A DNA stretch of 64,000 nt, taken from the NCBI GenBank assembly GCA_023436305.1, contig JAEZJQ010000001.1, positions 1-64,000 on the forward strand, given 5' to 3'. Below, in pieces: positions 55,426 through 64,000 of the stretch (positions are counted from its first letter, which is position 1; each line of letters starts with the position of its first letter). The position numbers and the translations under genes are program-made. The notes under the pieces are model-generated. The model was not told the DNA's origin. It did not search any database and was given only the letters and a program-made list of their open reading frames with translations. The stretch comes from Bacillota bacterium. GTDB taxonomy: Bacteria; Bacillota; UBA4882; UBA8346.

Positions 55426-56721
55426 ATGAAGAAACGAAATTTGTTGTTATTCGTATCGGTCCTGGTCGTAACTCTCTCGACAGTTTCGCTTACATCGGCA
55501 GCTCCGAAAACTCTGGTTTTTTGGCATTATCTGACGGACCGCCATCCGTTGCTGCAAGAAATGGCAAAACAGTATGAAACCGCAACCGGAGTGAAAGTTG
55601 ATGTTCAGCTTTTCCCCGGCGACCAGGAAGTGGAGCAAAAAATGGAAGCCGCCATCCAGGCGGGAACCGCCCCGGACGTTTATACCACCAACGGTAGCGC
55701 CGATCCCGCTAAAATTGCCGCCAAGGCCCGCTGGGCAAAAGCGGGTGGAATGTTAAATCTTGATAAATATGTAACCGGTGATTAGCGCAAAAATTATATC
55801 AGTTCTTTGTTGGGAAACATTTCCTTCGCACCGGGCAACCAGTACGCGGTTGAACCGGGGCTTTACGGGCTGCCATTGGATGCGGTCAATATGCAAATTC
55901 TCTATAACAAGGAATTATTTAAAAAAGCTGGTTTGAACCCCGATAATCCACCCAAAACATGGGCCGAATTTATCGCTGCCGGCAAGAAACTGAAAGCAGC
56001 CGGAATCACGCCCTTCGCCGCCGGTTTCGGCACCTGGCTCGGAATTAGTCTTTGGGAAGTTTACGCCTGGAATATTATGGGTCAAGATCAACTGTTGAGC
56101 GCTCAAAATAACGGAAAACGCTTTACCCATGCCAATTGGGTGAAGACATTCCAAATCTTTGCGGATATGCGGGATGCCGGAATGTTGGCCGAAGGCATCG
56201 CTACCTGGGATAATCCCGATGCCGAACGGCTTTTTGCCCAGGGAAAAGCAGCCATGATGTATAACGGTTCATGGACCTTCGGCGTCTTGAGGAACACCAA
56301 TCCCGAATTGGTTCCCATCACAGGCGCCATGTTACCCCCATCCGCCGGAAAATACCCGGTATATGTCCAAGGCGGTTACGGCGCGGTGTTAGCGGTGAAC
56401 GCCTCCAGTCCCAGCAAAGATGAAGCAATAAAATTCCTTCAATGGATCACCGGACCCGAACAACAAGCCAAGTACGCTAAGGAAAGTTTCAATCTTCCGG
56501 CCAGTTCGTCGGTGACTAAACGTGTTAAATTGGAAGGCGGTATTGGTGAATTCGCCGATGACTCCGGCCGGATTATCCCTAATGTGGGCTTAAAAGGACG
56601 GCCGGGAGATGTGGATACCACCATAATCCGCGGGATTCAATCGATTGTCTTGAAACAGAAAACCCCGGCGCAAGTGGTGAAGGAATGTAATGCCGCTTGG
56701 GAAGCGGCGCTTCTAAAGTAA
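55426..56721 (+). pseudogene. Sugar ABC transporter substrate-binding protein interrupted by one in-frame TAG
   Basis: From the ATG at 55426 (AAGGAGG eight bases upstream) the frame runs 431 codons, broken only by TAG at codon 120 (55783-55785). Signal peptide at 1-~25. Family 1 binding-protein features on both sides: TLVFWHYLTDRHPLLQE, TAPDVYTTNGSAD before; GLPLDAVNMQILYNKELFKKAGL, TWAEFIAAGKKLKAAGITPFA, GKAAMMYNGSWTF after. The reading frame is kept, unlike a decayed gene. The context GD-stop-RKNYI suggests a Trp codon TGG changed to TAG. It may be a recent mutation, a sequence error, or readthrough. Likely ligand: a beta-glucan oligosaccharide. Confidence 0.85.
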
Positions 56722-56745
56722 CAAAGTCCGGTAAGAGCATTTTAT

Positions 56746-56779
56746 CCGGGAGACGGTAAGCGTAGGCGCCGTCTCCCGG
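56746..56779 (+). other. Strong hairpin between binding-protein and permease genes
   Basis: Perfect 11-bp GC-rich stem CCGGGAGACGG / CCGTCTCCCGG with a 12-base loop and no T-run. Such hairpins after a binding-protein gene usually protect the upstream mRNA from 3' decay so more binding protein than permease is made. Confidence 0.75.
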
Positions 56780-56811
56780 CAAAATAGCGTCTACAAAGCG
56801 AGGGAAATCAT

Positions 56812-57723
56812 ATGCAATCCGATTCGAAATCAAAAGTCAATCGGTGGCGGTGCCTCACGGATTATACCGGCAATTTTTTATTTATCTTGCCGACCATCTT
56901 ATTCTTTGGAGCCTTCAGTCTGTATCCGATATTACGCACCATTCAGTTGTCGCTCTTTAAATGGGATGGTATGTCCCCTGTCAAGCAGTGGGTTGGATTC
57001 CGCAATTTTCAGATTATTTTCAGCGCCGATCCCAACTGGTGGACTGCCATGGGCAATGCCGCCAAGTTTGCCATCCTCGGCGTGGTAGTCATGCAGTCTT
57101 TTTCTCTATTGCTGGCTTTTCTAGTGGTGCGGGGAGTTAAAGCGGAACCTTTCTATAAAGTAGTATTTTATATTCCGACCATCCTCTCGGCCATGGTGGT
57201 TGGCTATATTTGGAAATGGATCTATGACCCCTCCGGCGGGGTGTTGAACTTTGTTTTCAAAAGCATCGGCTTATCCGGCTTAAACCGGGCTTGGCTAAGT
57301 GACCCGTATGTCAGTCTGTACGCGGTATCATTAGCCTCCATGTGGGCTGGTTTCGGTTATTCATTTTTATTGTTTTTAGCGGCGTTAAAAGGGATTTCCA
57401 ACGATATCCTGGAAGCGGCCAAAGTGGATGGAGCGGGTGGGCGGCAAACTTTCTGGCTGATCATTATTCCCTTGTTGCGTCCGGTATTGACCGTGGTCAC
57501 CATTTTGACCACTTTAGGCGCCATGCAGTTGTTTCCATTAGTCGTGGCTATGACTAACGGCGGACCGGGATTCAGTACCCAGGTCCCGGTAATGACCATA
57601 TTTAACGAATGTTTCCAAAATCATAATTATGGATATGCTAGTGCCTTATCGGTTATTTTCGGACTTACCCTGTTAATCATCTCCATGGCCCAGATTGAAC
57701 TGGCGAAACGTTATGATGGATAA
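56812..57723 (+). CDS. Sugar ABC transporter permease (MalF/UgpA type)
   Basis: 303 aa, six membrane segments, with GAGGG seven bases before the ATG. The EAA loop that docks on the ATPase reads EAAKVDGAGGRQTFWLIIIPLLRP (~residues 200-220). Partner of the next permease. No ATPase gene is in the operon. Confidence 0.94.
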   Translation: MQSDSKSKVNRWRCLTDYTGNFLFILPTILFFGAFSLYPILRTIQLSLFKWDGMSPVKQWVGFRNFQIIFSADPNWWTAMGNAAKFAILGVVVMQSFSLLLAFLVVRGVKAEPFYKVVFYIPTILSAMVVGYIWKWIYDPSGGVLNFVFKSIGLSGLNRAWLSDPYVSLYAVSLASMWAGFGYSFLLFLAALKGISNDILEAAKVDGAGGRQTFWLIIIPLLRPVLTVVTILTTLGAMQLFPLVVAMTNGGPGFSTQVPVMTIFNECFQNHNYGYASALSVIFGLTLLIISMAQIELAKRYDG

Positions 57724-57763
57724 TTTTCGTACACTTTCAAACGCGAAAAAGGAGGAGCCCGTT

Positions 57764-58660
57764 ATGGAGAAGACTGCCCCCGCGCGTGCGCGCCACACTT
57801 CCCGTCCGGGAATGAAGCGAATTTTCCATATCGCATCCAAGTTCAAGATAGCCCAATGGTCCCGGGAACTATTTTTAATGATGATAGCTGTGATTACCAT
57901 CTTCCCCATCCTCTGGATGTTATCCACATCACTGAAGGGGACCCAGGAAGCATTCACCAGCTACAGCATTATCCCCACCGCCTGGAAATTTGAGAATTTT
58001 GCCCTGGCCTGGAGCCAAGCCAATTTCAGCACCTACTTTTTAAATAGCACGGTGTATACGGTGACCGTAATGGTTGGAGTTTGGCTGGTGTCCACCCTGG
58101 GGGCCTACGGTTTCGCCCGGCTCCAAATTCCAGGCAAAAAAGTGATCTTTTATATTCTCATCGGTTCCCTGATGATTCCCATCCCTGGTTCTTTTATTCC
58201 GTTATACTTATTAATGAATAAATATCACCTGACCGGTACCCGTCTGGGATACGTTTTACCCTTGATCAGCGGAGGCCTCGCCACTTCCATTTTTATTTTA
58301 AAAAGTTTTTTTGAAAGCATTCCCAAAGAATTCGAAGAAGCCGCCCGGATCGACGGTTGCGGCAAACTGGGGATTTTCACCCGGATCATGATTCCGTTAG
58401 CCAAGCCCGCCTGGGTTACCGTAATTATTTTTACCGCCCTGTCCACTTGGAACGATTATCTGTGGGCCTTGATTATGTTTAGCCGGAAAGAGTTAATGCC
58501 CATTCAAGTGGGTCTCCGGGTATTTCAAGGCCAATACTTCACCCGCTACGAGATGCTGATGGCCGGAACCGCCATTGCCGCCATCCCGGTAATCATCCTG
58601 TTCATTTTATTCCAGCGCCAGATCGTATCCGGAGTTACGGCGGGAGGGCTAAAAGGGTGA
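57764..58660 (+). CDS. Sugar ABC transporter permease (MalG/UgpE type)
   Basis: 298 aa from the ATG at 57764 (AAGGAGG ten bases upstream). Six membrane segments; EAA loop EEAARIDGCGKLGIFTRIMIP. N-terminal ~30 residues are basic and rich in Arg (ARARHTSRPGMKR). Together with the MalF-type permease it forms the channel for the imported oligosaccharide. Confidence 0.94.
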   Translation: MEKTAPARARHTSRPGMKRIFHIASKFKIAQWSRELFLMMIAVITIFPILWMLSTSLKGTQEAFTSYSIIPTAWKFENFALAWSQANFSTYFLNSTVYTVTVMVGVWLVSTLGAYGFARLQIPGKKVIFYILIGSLMIPIPGSFIPLYLLMNKYHLTGTRLGYVLPLISGGLATSIFILKSFFESIPKEFEEAARIDGCGKLGIFTRIMIPLAKPAWVTVIIFTALSTWNDYLWALIMFSRKELMPIQVGLRVFQGQYFTRYEMLMAGTAIAAIPVIILFILFQRQIVSGVTAGGLKG

Positions 58661-58662
58661 AG

Positions 58663-58760
58663 TTAAAACAGTCGCGAGTCCCGAGTTACGGGTCCGGAGT
58701 CCCCGAGTGTTGAGTCTTGGGTCTTTGAGTCTCGAGTCGCGAGTCCCGAATTGTAAGGAA
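58663..58760. repeat. Irregular GAGTC-rich micro-repeat
   Basis: GAGTC or GAGT recurs about every 8-12 bases (AGTCGCGAGTCCCGAGTT, CCGAGTGTTGAGTCTTGG and so on). It starts at the permease stop codon and leads into the 40-bp array. Confidence 0.6.
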
Positions 58761-58800
58761 GAGCAACTGATACTTGCAACTTTAGGTTTTATGATTTTAA

Positions 58801-59120
58801 CTCGGACTTATTTTAATGATTTATGTTTTGACTCATGACTCGTAACTTGTTTTGATGATTTATGGTCTTGACTCGTGACTCGTAACTTGTTTTGATGATT
58901 TATGGTCTTGACTCGTGACTCGTAACTTGTTTTGATGATTTATGGTCTTGACTCATGACTCGTAACTTGTTTTGATGATTTATGTTCTTGACTCGTGACT
59001 CGTAACTTGTTTTGGTAATTTATGTTCTTGACTCGTGACTCGTAACTTGTTTTGATTATTTATGGTCTTGACTCGTGACTCGTAACTTGTTTTGATGATT
59101 TATGGTCTTGACTCGTGACT
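58801..59120. repeat. Tandem array of eight 40-bp units
   Basis: Eight head-to-tail 40-mers, the first degraded, the rest nearly identical. Each reads CGTAACTTGTTTTGATGATT then TATGGTCTTGACTCGTGACT, with single-base variants. Every unit has two GACTC sites seven bases apart. It ends 47 bases before the lacI-type gene and lies in its 5' region. Confidence 0.92.
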
Positions 59121-59167
59121 CGTATCTAAATTATTCGTAACTTTTTTCGTATATAAGGAGCAAATCA

Positions 59168-60202
59168 ATGTCCACGCTGAAAGATGTCGCCAAAGCAGCC
59201 GGAGTCTCCGTGGGGACGGTTTCCCGGGTTATTAACAATTCACCGAATGTTTCTCCCCAAAAACGGGAGCTGGTATTGCAAATCATGGCGGATTTGAATT
59301 ATCAACCGAACTTTATGGCCCAAAATCTGAGCCGCAAGCATTCCCAAACCCGGGAGTTGGGCTTGGTGGTTTCGGGAATCGATAATCCGGCCAATGTGGA
59401 AATTGTGCGCGGCGCCACCGAGGAAGCGGCCAATCTTGGTTACGTGGTAATGCTGTGCGCGGCCTGGACCACCCAGGAAATAAGAAAATATTTGGATGTC
59501 TTTATCCGCCGCCAGGTTGAGGGTATCGCCATCGCTTCCTATATGGATTCCCGGACATTATCCACGGCGGACGAATTACAGGACTTGGGTCTTCCGCTGG
59601 CTGTTTGCCGGGATGCTGGCTGGCCTTTGGCGAATGAGGATACCGGGGGGATGAAGCTGGCCACGGTTAGCTTTGAATCCGCTTCTACTTGTGAACAGGC
59701 CATCCAGTATCTCATCGGTTTAGGCCACCGGAAAATCGCGGTAGCCACCGGCAATGCCGAATTGAGCGAGACCGATCCCCGCCTCATCGGTTATAAACAG
59801 GCGTTACTCAAAGCCGGATTGGAATATGACCCCAGTTTGTTATTTGGGGGCGGTTCGGATACGCTGATGACCGGCGCTCATTTAATGCAGCAAATCCTGT
59901 CCACCAGCCGGGATATCACCGCGGTATTTGCTTTCAATGATTTATTGGCCATCGGAGTCATGCGCGCCTTGCACGAAAACGGGCTGAATGTACCGAAGGA
60001 CATCTCGGTGATTGGGTTTGACAATATCCTGCTCAGCGGTTACATCAATCCGGCGCTAACCACCATTAATGTGCCCAAATATGAGATTGGGCGGGCGCTG
60101 ATCCGGGAGTTGGTCGCAGTCATCCGGAAAACTATTCCCGGGCAGGAACTGTTAATGACCAACCTGGTGGTCCGTCAATCCACTGATTTTCCCCGAGGGT
60201 GA
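59168..60202 (+). CDS. LacI-family transcriptional regulator
   Basis: 344 aa with AAGGAG eight bases before the ATG. HTH at 2-47 (TLKDVAKAAGVSVGTVSRVINN), hinge helix around AQNLSRK, then a periplasmic-binding-protein-like sensor domain (AVFAFNDLLAIGVMRAL, ISVIGFDNI, TTINVPKYEIG). It should repress the sugar operon through the operator at 55297 and release it when bound to a sugar from the glucan pathway. Its stop overlaps the GH81 gene start region, so the two are cotranscribed. Confidence 0.94.
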   Translation: MSTLKDVAKAAGVSVGTVSRVINNSPNVSPQKRELVLQIMADLNYQPNFMAQNLSRKHSQTRELGLVVSGIDNPANVEIVRGATEEAANLGYVVMLCAAWTTQEIRKYLDVFIRRQVEGIAIASYMDSRTLSTADELQDLGLPLAVCRDAGWPLANEDTGGMKLATVSFESASTCEQAIQYLIGLGHRKIAVATGNAELSETDPRLIGYKQALLKAGLEYDPSLLFGGGSDTLMTGAHLMQQILSTSRDITAVFAFNDLLAIGVMRALHENGLNVPKDISVIGFDNILLSGYINPALTTINVPKYEIGRALIRELVAVIRKTIPGQELLMTNLVVRQSTDFPRG

Positions 60203-60204
60203 CT

Positions 60205-62496
60205 ATGAATATCAGGAATTTCATATTTTTATTGGGAATAACGGCCGGCGGTGTTCCATTGGCGATTGGGGCCACTGGCCCAATGGGCGACGACCCTTCC
60301 CCGGAGGTAAAAATGATTGGAACCGGAAGTTATACCACGGTTTTACCACCCGGTGTTCCGGGTGTCCCGTCGAAAATATATAAAACGGACCAAGTTACCG
60401 GTAAGCTCCCGGCCAATCAATGGTGGAGTTCACTGGCCTGGGAACCTTTTTCATCTCCCCAGTACCCTCACCCGTTATCAGTTAAAGCGCTTCCCGCTGG
60501 GTTGCAGATCCATTATCCCCGGCGGATTTTAGCCAATGCCACCGGAATTTACGGCCGCCTTCCCGAAACGGAAGCCGCCGACTTTATTTTGGGGCATTCG
60601 GAGGTGGCGGAATTCCCCGAAGCTTTCGTGGATTCTTTTAGTGATTGGTTTGTGACGGCCTTGTTCGGGACCGCTTCAAAAGGATTCCGTGTTACCTACG
60701 GACACGGTTCACCTTTTGTTTACGCTGAATATTACGGCGGGGAACCCCGGCTCATTTTTCCAGGGGTCAACGGAAAACCTTTACTTCCTAAAATTTGGTT
60801 CGGTTCCCCCGATGAAGCGGTGCTCGGAATTACTATCAACGGCAAACATTATGGCCTGTTCGGACCATCCGGCTCCAACTGGTCGGGGGTGGGCGCCGGA
60901 TTTTTAACCAATCACGGGCACGGTAAAAATTACTTCGCCATCGCCTGCTTGCCGGAACGGTCGGCGGCGGCGCTCAATAAGTTTCGGAAGTACGCCTATT
61001 CCCATGTAAAAAAAACCAAAGTCCATTGGCGTTACAACCCCGAAACCAGTGAGGTAACCACGACGTTCACCTATGAAACCACGGCTTATGAGGGAAACCG
61101 GACCGGGGTCATCTGGGCTATGTACCCCCATCAATGGCGGAATACCCGTCATCGATTATTAAAATACTGCTATCATTCGGTGCGGGGAATCATGAAAACC
61201 GCCGAGGGCGATTCCTTTGAAACCATCATGAAATATCCCGGAATCTTACCGGGGTTGCCTGATACCGGAACTTATGACCGGAATGAATTGGCCGCATATA
61301 TAGCCCGGGATGAAACTGAAACCGGCCCCGTCAAACCGGATACATACTGGTACGGTAAATATTTGGGCAAACTGGCGGCTTTGATTCCCATCGCCGAGCA
61401 AGCCGGAGATCCCTCTACCGCAGCCAGGCTTCGGGCCCGGATTAAAGTCTGCCTTGAAGATTGGTTTACAGCCGAAAATTCCAAAGGCCAACTCAAATCC
61501 AGCCAAGTCTTTTATTATCACGAACCCTGGGGAACCTTGATCGGCTATCCGGCCAGTTACGGCAGTGACCTTGAACTAAACGATCATCATTTTCATTATG
61601 GTTATTTTATCCGGGCGGCGGCCGAGATTGCCCGCCAGGACCGGGATTGGGCCTCAGAGTCCAGTTGGGGCGGAATGGTGAAATTATTAATCCGGGATAT
61701 TGCGAACCCCGAACGCGGCCATCCCCTGTTTCCATTTATGCGTAATTTTGATGTCTATGCCGGGCATTCGTGGGCCGCGGGCCACGGCAAGTTTCCGGAC
61801 GGTAATAATCAGGAGTCGTCGTCCGAAGCCATGAACGCCTGGACCGGAATGATTTTATGGGGAGAAGCCACCGGAGACCGCCCGCTCCGGGATCTGGGCA
61901 TCTACCTTTACACCACCGAGATGAATGCCATCCACCAATACTGGTTTGATTCCCGGCGCCAAAACCATCCATCCGGCTATACCCCGACGGTGGCAACCTT
62001 AATCTGGGGCGGTAAAGGGGTTTATGCCACCTGGTGGTCATCCAACCCCGAGGAAAAACACGGCATTAACTGGCTGCCGTTTCATGGCGGTTCCTTATAT
62101 CTGGGACGTTATCCCGAATATGTGGCACGGGACTATCAGGCTTTACTTAAAGAAAAGGCCGGTACCCACCGGGATCAGTGGGAAGATTTAATCTGGATGT
62201 GGCTGGCCTTATCGGACCCTTCGGAGGCACTGCGCCGGTTTAATCTCCGGGCCCGGGATTTTACGCCGGAGGAAGGAAACTCCAGGGCATTTACCTATCA
62301 CTGGCTTCATAATTTAAATGCCTTGGGACACGTTGACCAAAGTATAACAGCGGATTATCCCTTATACGCGGTCTTCAACCAAAACGGCCATAAAACGTAT
62401 GCCGTATATAACATAACCGACGAGCCGGTTTTGGTCGGCTTCTCCGATGGCCGGCAATTGTTGGCGGCACCTAACCAATTTACCATCAGCAAATAA
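60205..62496 (+). CDS. GH81 endo-beta-1,3-glucanase, secreted
   Basis: 764 aa from the ATG at 60205 (GAGGG five bases upstream). Signal peptide at 1-~24. GH81 hallmarks: KLPANQWWSSLAWEPF near the N-terminus, DLELNDHHFHYGYFIRAAAEI, then AGHSWAAGHGKFPDGNNQESSSEAMNAW, with the conserved Glu537 and Glu541 of the catalytic region. Cleaves beta-1,3-glucan (laminarin, callose, curdlan, fungal wall) by inversion. Full-length catalytic protein with no binding modules. Coupled to lacI, followed 20 bases later by a phosphorylase gene. Confidence 0.95.
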   Translation: MNIRNFIFLLGITAGGVPLAIGATGPMGDDPSPEVKMIGTGSYTTVLPPGVPGVPSKIYKTDQVTGKLPANQWWSSLAWEPFSSPQYPHPLSVKALPAGLQIHYPRRILANATGIYGRLPETEAADFILGHSEVAEFPEAFVDSFSDWFVTALFGTASKGFRVTYGHGSPFVYAEYYGGEPRLIFPGVNGKPLLPKIWFGSPDEAVLGITINGKHYGLFGPSGSNWSGVGAGFLTNHGHGKNYFAIACLPERSAAALNKFRKYAYSHVKKTKVHWRYNPETSEVTTTFTYETTAYEGNRTGVIWAMYPHQWRNTRHRLLKYCYHSVRGIMKTAEGDSFETIMKYPGILPGLPDTGTYDRNELAAYIARDETETGPVKPDTYWYGKYLGKLAALIPIAEQAGDPSTAARLRARIKVCLEDWFTAENSKGQLKSSQVFYYHEPWGTLIGYPASYGSDLELNDHHFHYGYFIRAAAEIARQDRDWASESSWGGMVKLLIRDIANPERGHPLFPFMRNFDVYAGHSWAAGHGKFPDGNNQESSSEAMNAWTGMILWGEATGDRPLRDLGIYLYTTEMNAIHQYWFDSRRQNHPSGYTPTVATLIWGGKGVYATWWSSNPEEKHGINWLPFHGGSLYLGRYPEYVARDYQALLKEKAGTHRDQWEDLIWMWLALSDPSEALRRFNLRARDFTPEEGNSRAFTYHWLHNLNALGHVDQSITADYPLYAVFNQNGHKTYAVYNITDEPVLVGFSDGRQLLAAPNQFTISK

Positions 62497-62516
62497 TCCG
62501 GGGAGGAAGAAACTCT

Positions 62517-64000
62517 ATGTCTACAGAACTCACCCGCCAGGGATGGCGCTTTATCAACCAACAAGGGGATTTTTCCCTTGATAATCCCGGACGCTTCAAT
62601 GATTTGTATTTTCCCCTGGCCAACGAAGCGGGGATGATGGCCTCCATCACGCCAACCTTGGGTGGAGACAGCAAAACCGGACAACATACTTTTTTAATGA
62701 CCCCGGTTTCGGCTGAAGATTTGCATAATTCCCGGTCAACTCGCAATTTCTGGGTATTCATCGAAGGATGGGGAGCATGGTCCTCTACGGGGAATTCGGT
62801 CCGGCAAAGAGCAGGTCTCTTCGGCGGCGATAACGAGCCGGTTTGTATGGAAGCGGGATTCCTGTGGCACCGTGTCACCCGCGAAAATCCGGAGACCGGC
62901 ATCCGTGCCGAAATTGTTAATTTTGTTCCCACCGAAAATGATACGGTGGAACTGATGAAAGTAACGCTTACCAATACCGGCCAAAACCCATTGCGCATTA
63001 CTCCGACGGCCGCCATTCCCATTTACGGGAGATCCGCCGATAACATCCGGGATCACCGCCAGGTAGCCTCTCTGTTACACCGGATTTTTACCACGGATCA
63101 TGGAGTTCTGGTCCGCCCCACCTATTGCTTTGATGAGCGAGGGCACAGGCCCAACCTTACCGTTTACGGGATATTCGGCGCCGATGGCCAAGGAACGGCT
63201 CCGGTGGGTTTTTTCCCTGTGGCGGAAGAATTCATTGGATCCGGCGGAGCTCTGGATTGGCCGGAAACGGTTGTTAAAAATACGGATAACCTTGTCCCCC
63301 CCGGCTGTCAACTGGAAGGATACGAAGCTTTGGGAGGTTTGCGCTTTCAGGAACTGCTGCTGGTACCCGGCGGGTCAAAATCTTTTGTCATCATGTCAGC
63401 CATTGACCCGGATGGTTCCCGGATGGATTCATGGGTTTGTAAATATTGCCGGGAAACGTCATTTGATTATTATTTACGGCAAAACCGGACCTACTGGGAA
63501 AAACGCCTCTCCGGACTGGCGTTTGCCTCCGGGAACCCGGATGTTGATCAATGGTTAAAATGGGTAACCTTGCAACCCTTCTTGCGCCGGATTTATGGCT
63601 GTTCATTTTTACCCCATCATGATTACGGCAAGGGCGGCCGGGGCTGGCGGGATTTATGGCAGGATTGTCTGGCGCTGACGCTTTTGGATCCGGCTCCGGT
63701 CCGGGCGCTTTTATTGAATAATTTTGCCGGAGTGAGAATTGACGGCAGCAACGCCACCATCATCGGAACGCAACCGGGGGAATTTATCGCCGACCGCAAC
63801 AATATATCCCGGGTTTGGATGGATCATGGCGTCTGGCCCTTTTTCACCACCAGTTTCTATATTCACCAAAGCGGCGATTTCCGGTTCCTACTGGAAGAGC
63901 AGACCTATTTTAAAGACCACCAGCTTTGCCGCTCCAAAATATATGATAACAGTTGGAACGGCAACGATGGCAATATCTTACGGCGGCGGGACGGGGAGCC
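62517..64000 (+). CDS. GH94-clan glycoside phosphorylase, N-terminal part
   Basis: At least 494 residues, cut by the window end. GGGGAGG lies nine bases before the ATG. No signal peptide, so it acts in the cytoplasm. The N-terminal beta-sandwich (~1-330: MKVTLTNTGQNPLRITPTAAIPIYG) and the start of the (alpha/alpha)6 barrel with GRGWRDLWQD (376-383, where the general acid Asp of cellobiose-phosphorylase-like enzymes lies) are visible. Members split glucosides with phosphate to give glucose 1-phosphate. Beside GH81, a beta-1,3-glucan or laminaribiose phosphorylase (GH94, GH149 or GH161 type) is most likely, but the subfamily cannot be settled from this part. Confidence 0.85.
   Translation, partial: MSTELTRQGWRFINQQGDFSLDNPGRFNDLYFPLANEAGMMASITPTLGGDSKTGQHTFLMTPVSAEDLHNSRSTRNFWVFIEGWGAWSSTGNSVRQRAGLFGGDNEPVCMEAGFLWHRVTRENPETGIRAEIVNFVPTENDTVELMKVTLTNTGQNPLRITPTAAIPIYGRSADNIRDHRQVASLLHRIFTTDHGVLVRPTYCFDERGHRPNLTVYGIFGADGQGTAPVGFFPVAEEFIGSGGALDWPETVVKNTDNLVPPGCQLEGYEALGGLRFQELLLVPGGSKSFVIMSAIDPDGSRMDSWVCKYCRETSFDYYLRQNRTYWEKRLSGLAFASGNPDVDQWLKWVTLQPFLRRIYGCSFLPHHDYGKGGRGWRDLWQDCLALTLLDPAPVRALLLNNFAGVRIDGSNATIIGTQPGEFIADRNNISRVWMDHGVWPFFTTSFYIHQSGDFRFLLEEQTYFKDHQLCRSKIYDNSWNGNDGNILRRRDGE

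Noticed and set aside
55783..55785. Pyrrolysine codon
   Set aside because: Pyrrolysine is known mainly from methylamine methyltransferases; a sugar-binding protein is an unlikely host and no pyl gene is in the window. Mutation of a Trp codon is simpler.
58801..59120. CRISPR array
   Set aside because: The 40-bp period has no variable spacers; it is a plain tandem repeat.

Overview
This window looks like the chromosome of a spore-forming, anaerobic-type Bacillota (Firmicutes) that degrades plant or fungal polysaccharides. The evidence is a YyaC-type sporulation protein, two CotF-like coat proteins, a YabR-type S1 protein, strong GGAGG ribosome binding sites, many TTG/GTG starts, and GH9, GHL10 and GH81 enzymes. 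A Hydrogenispora/Limnochordia-like lineage would fit, but this is inference. No rRNA, tRNA or CRISPR array was seen.

Layout. 0-3 kb: divergent GHL10-family hydrolase (cut by the window edge) and GH9 cellulase. 3-7 kb: lone dihydrolipoamide dehydrogenase, secreted cyclophilin, TerC membrane protein, YabR. 7-13 kb: a codirectional envelope-type cluster (VanW/G5 protein, GT9 glycosyltransferase, AglD/MprF-type flippase homologue, large six-hairpin-like protein). 13-19 kb: YyaC, a decayed ROK kinase pseudogene, an MsmX/UgpC-type sugar ABC ATPase, two CotF-like proteins, a cyclase-family hydrolase, a Cof-type HAD phosphatase and a small membrane protein. 19-22.5 kb: uvrC, then an accessory patch with a 21-bp tandem array, a 342-bp MITE-like element with 32-bp inverted ends, and AT-rich gene fragments.

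22.5-27.2 kb: complete livKHMGF branched-chain amino acid transporter with a hairpin plus T-run in its leader. 27.5-33.6 kb: an unfamiliar exported cluster (propeller-like protein; EF-hand-like protein; an active and an inactive-looking M16 peptidase; metallophosphoesterase). 33.6-42 kb: SWIM-SNF2 helicase, uvrA, uvrB. 43-48.5 kb: TlpA/CcdA redox pair, CtpA protease, EnvC-like M23 activator, FtsX, FtsE. 49-53 kb: zinc-ribbon protein and leuCDB behind a promoter with an embedded palindrome. 53-55 kb: STAS-like protein, cold-shock protein, and a compact Dam-type methylase plus small PD-(D/E)XK nuclease pair.

55.3-64 kb is a probable beta-1,3-glucan utilisation locus: LacI-type operator, sugar-binding protein interrupted by one in-frame TAG, two permeases, a 40-bp tandem repeat, LacI regulator, GH81 endo-beta-1,3-glucanase, and a GH94-clan phosphorylase cut by the window end. 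It has no ATPase of its own; the MsmX-type ATPase at 14.6 kb is the natural partner. The likely flow is extracellular cleavage by GH81, import of oligosaccharides, and phosphorolysis inside the cell.

The most unusual points are the amber codon in the binding protein, two copies of a 77-bp folded repeat (one supplies the C-terminus of a membrane protein), the MITE-like element beside a GANTC-rich tandem array, the ROK pseudogene, and the compact restriction-modification candidate.
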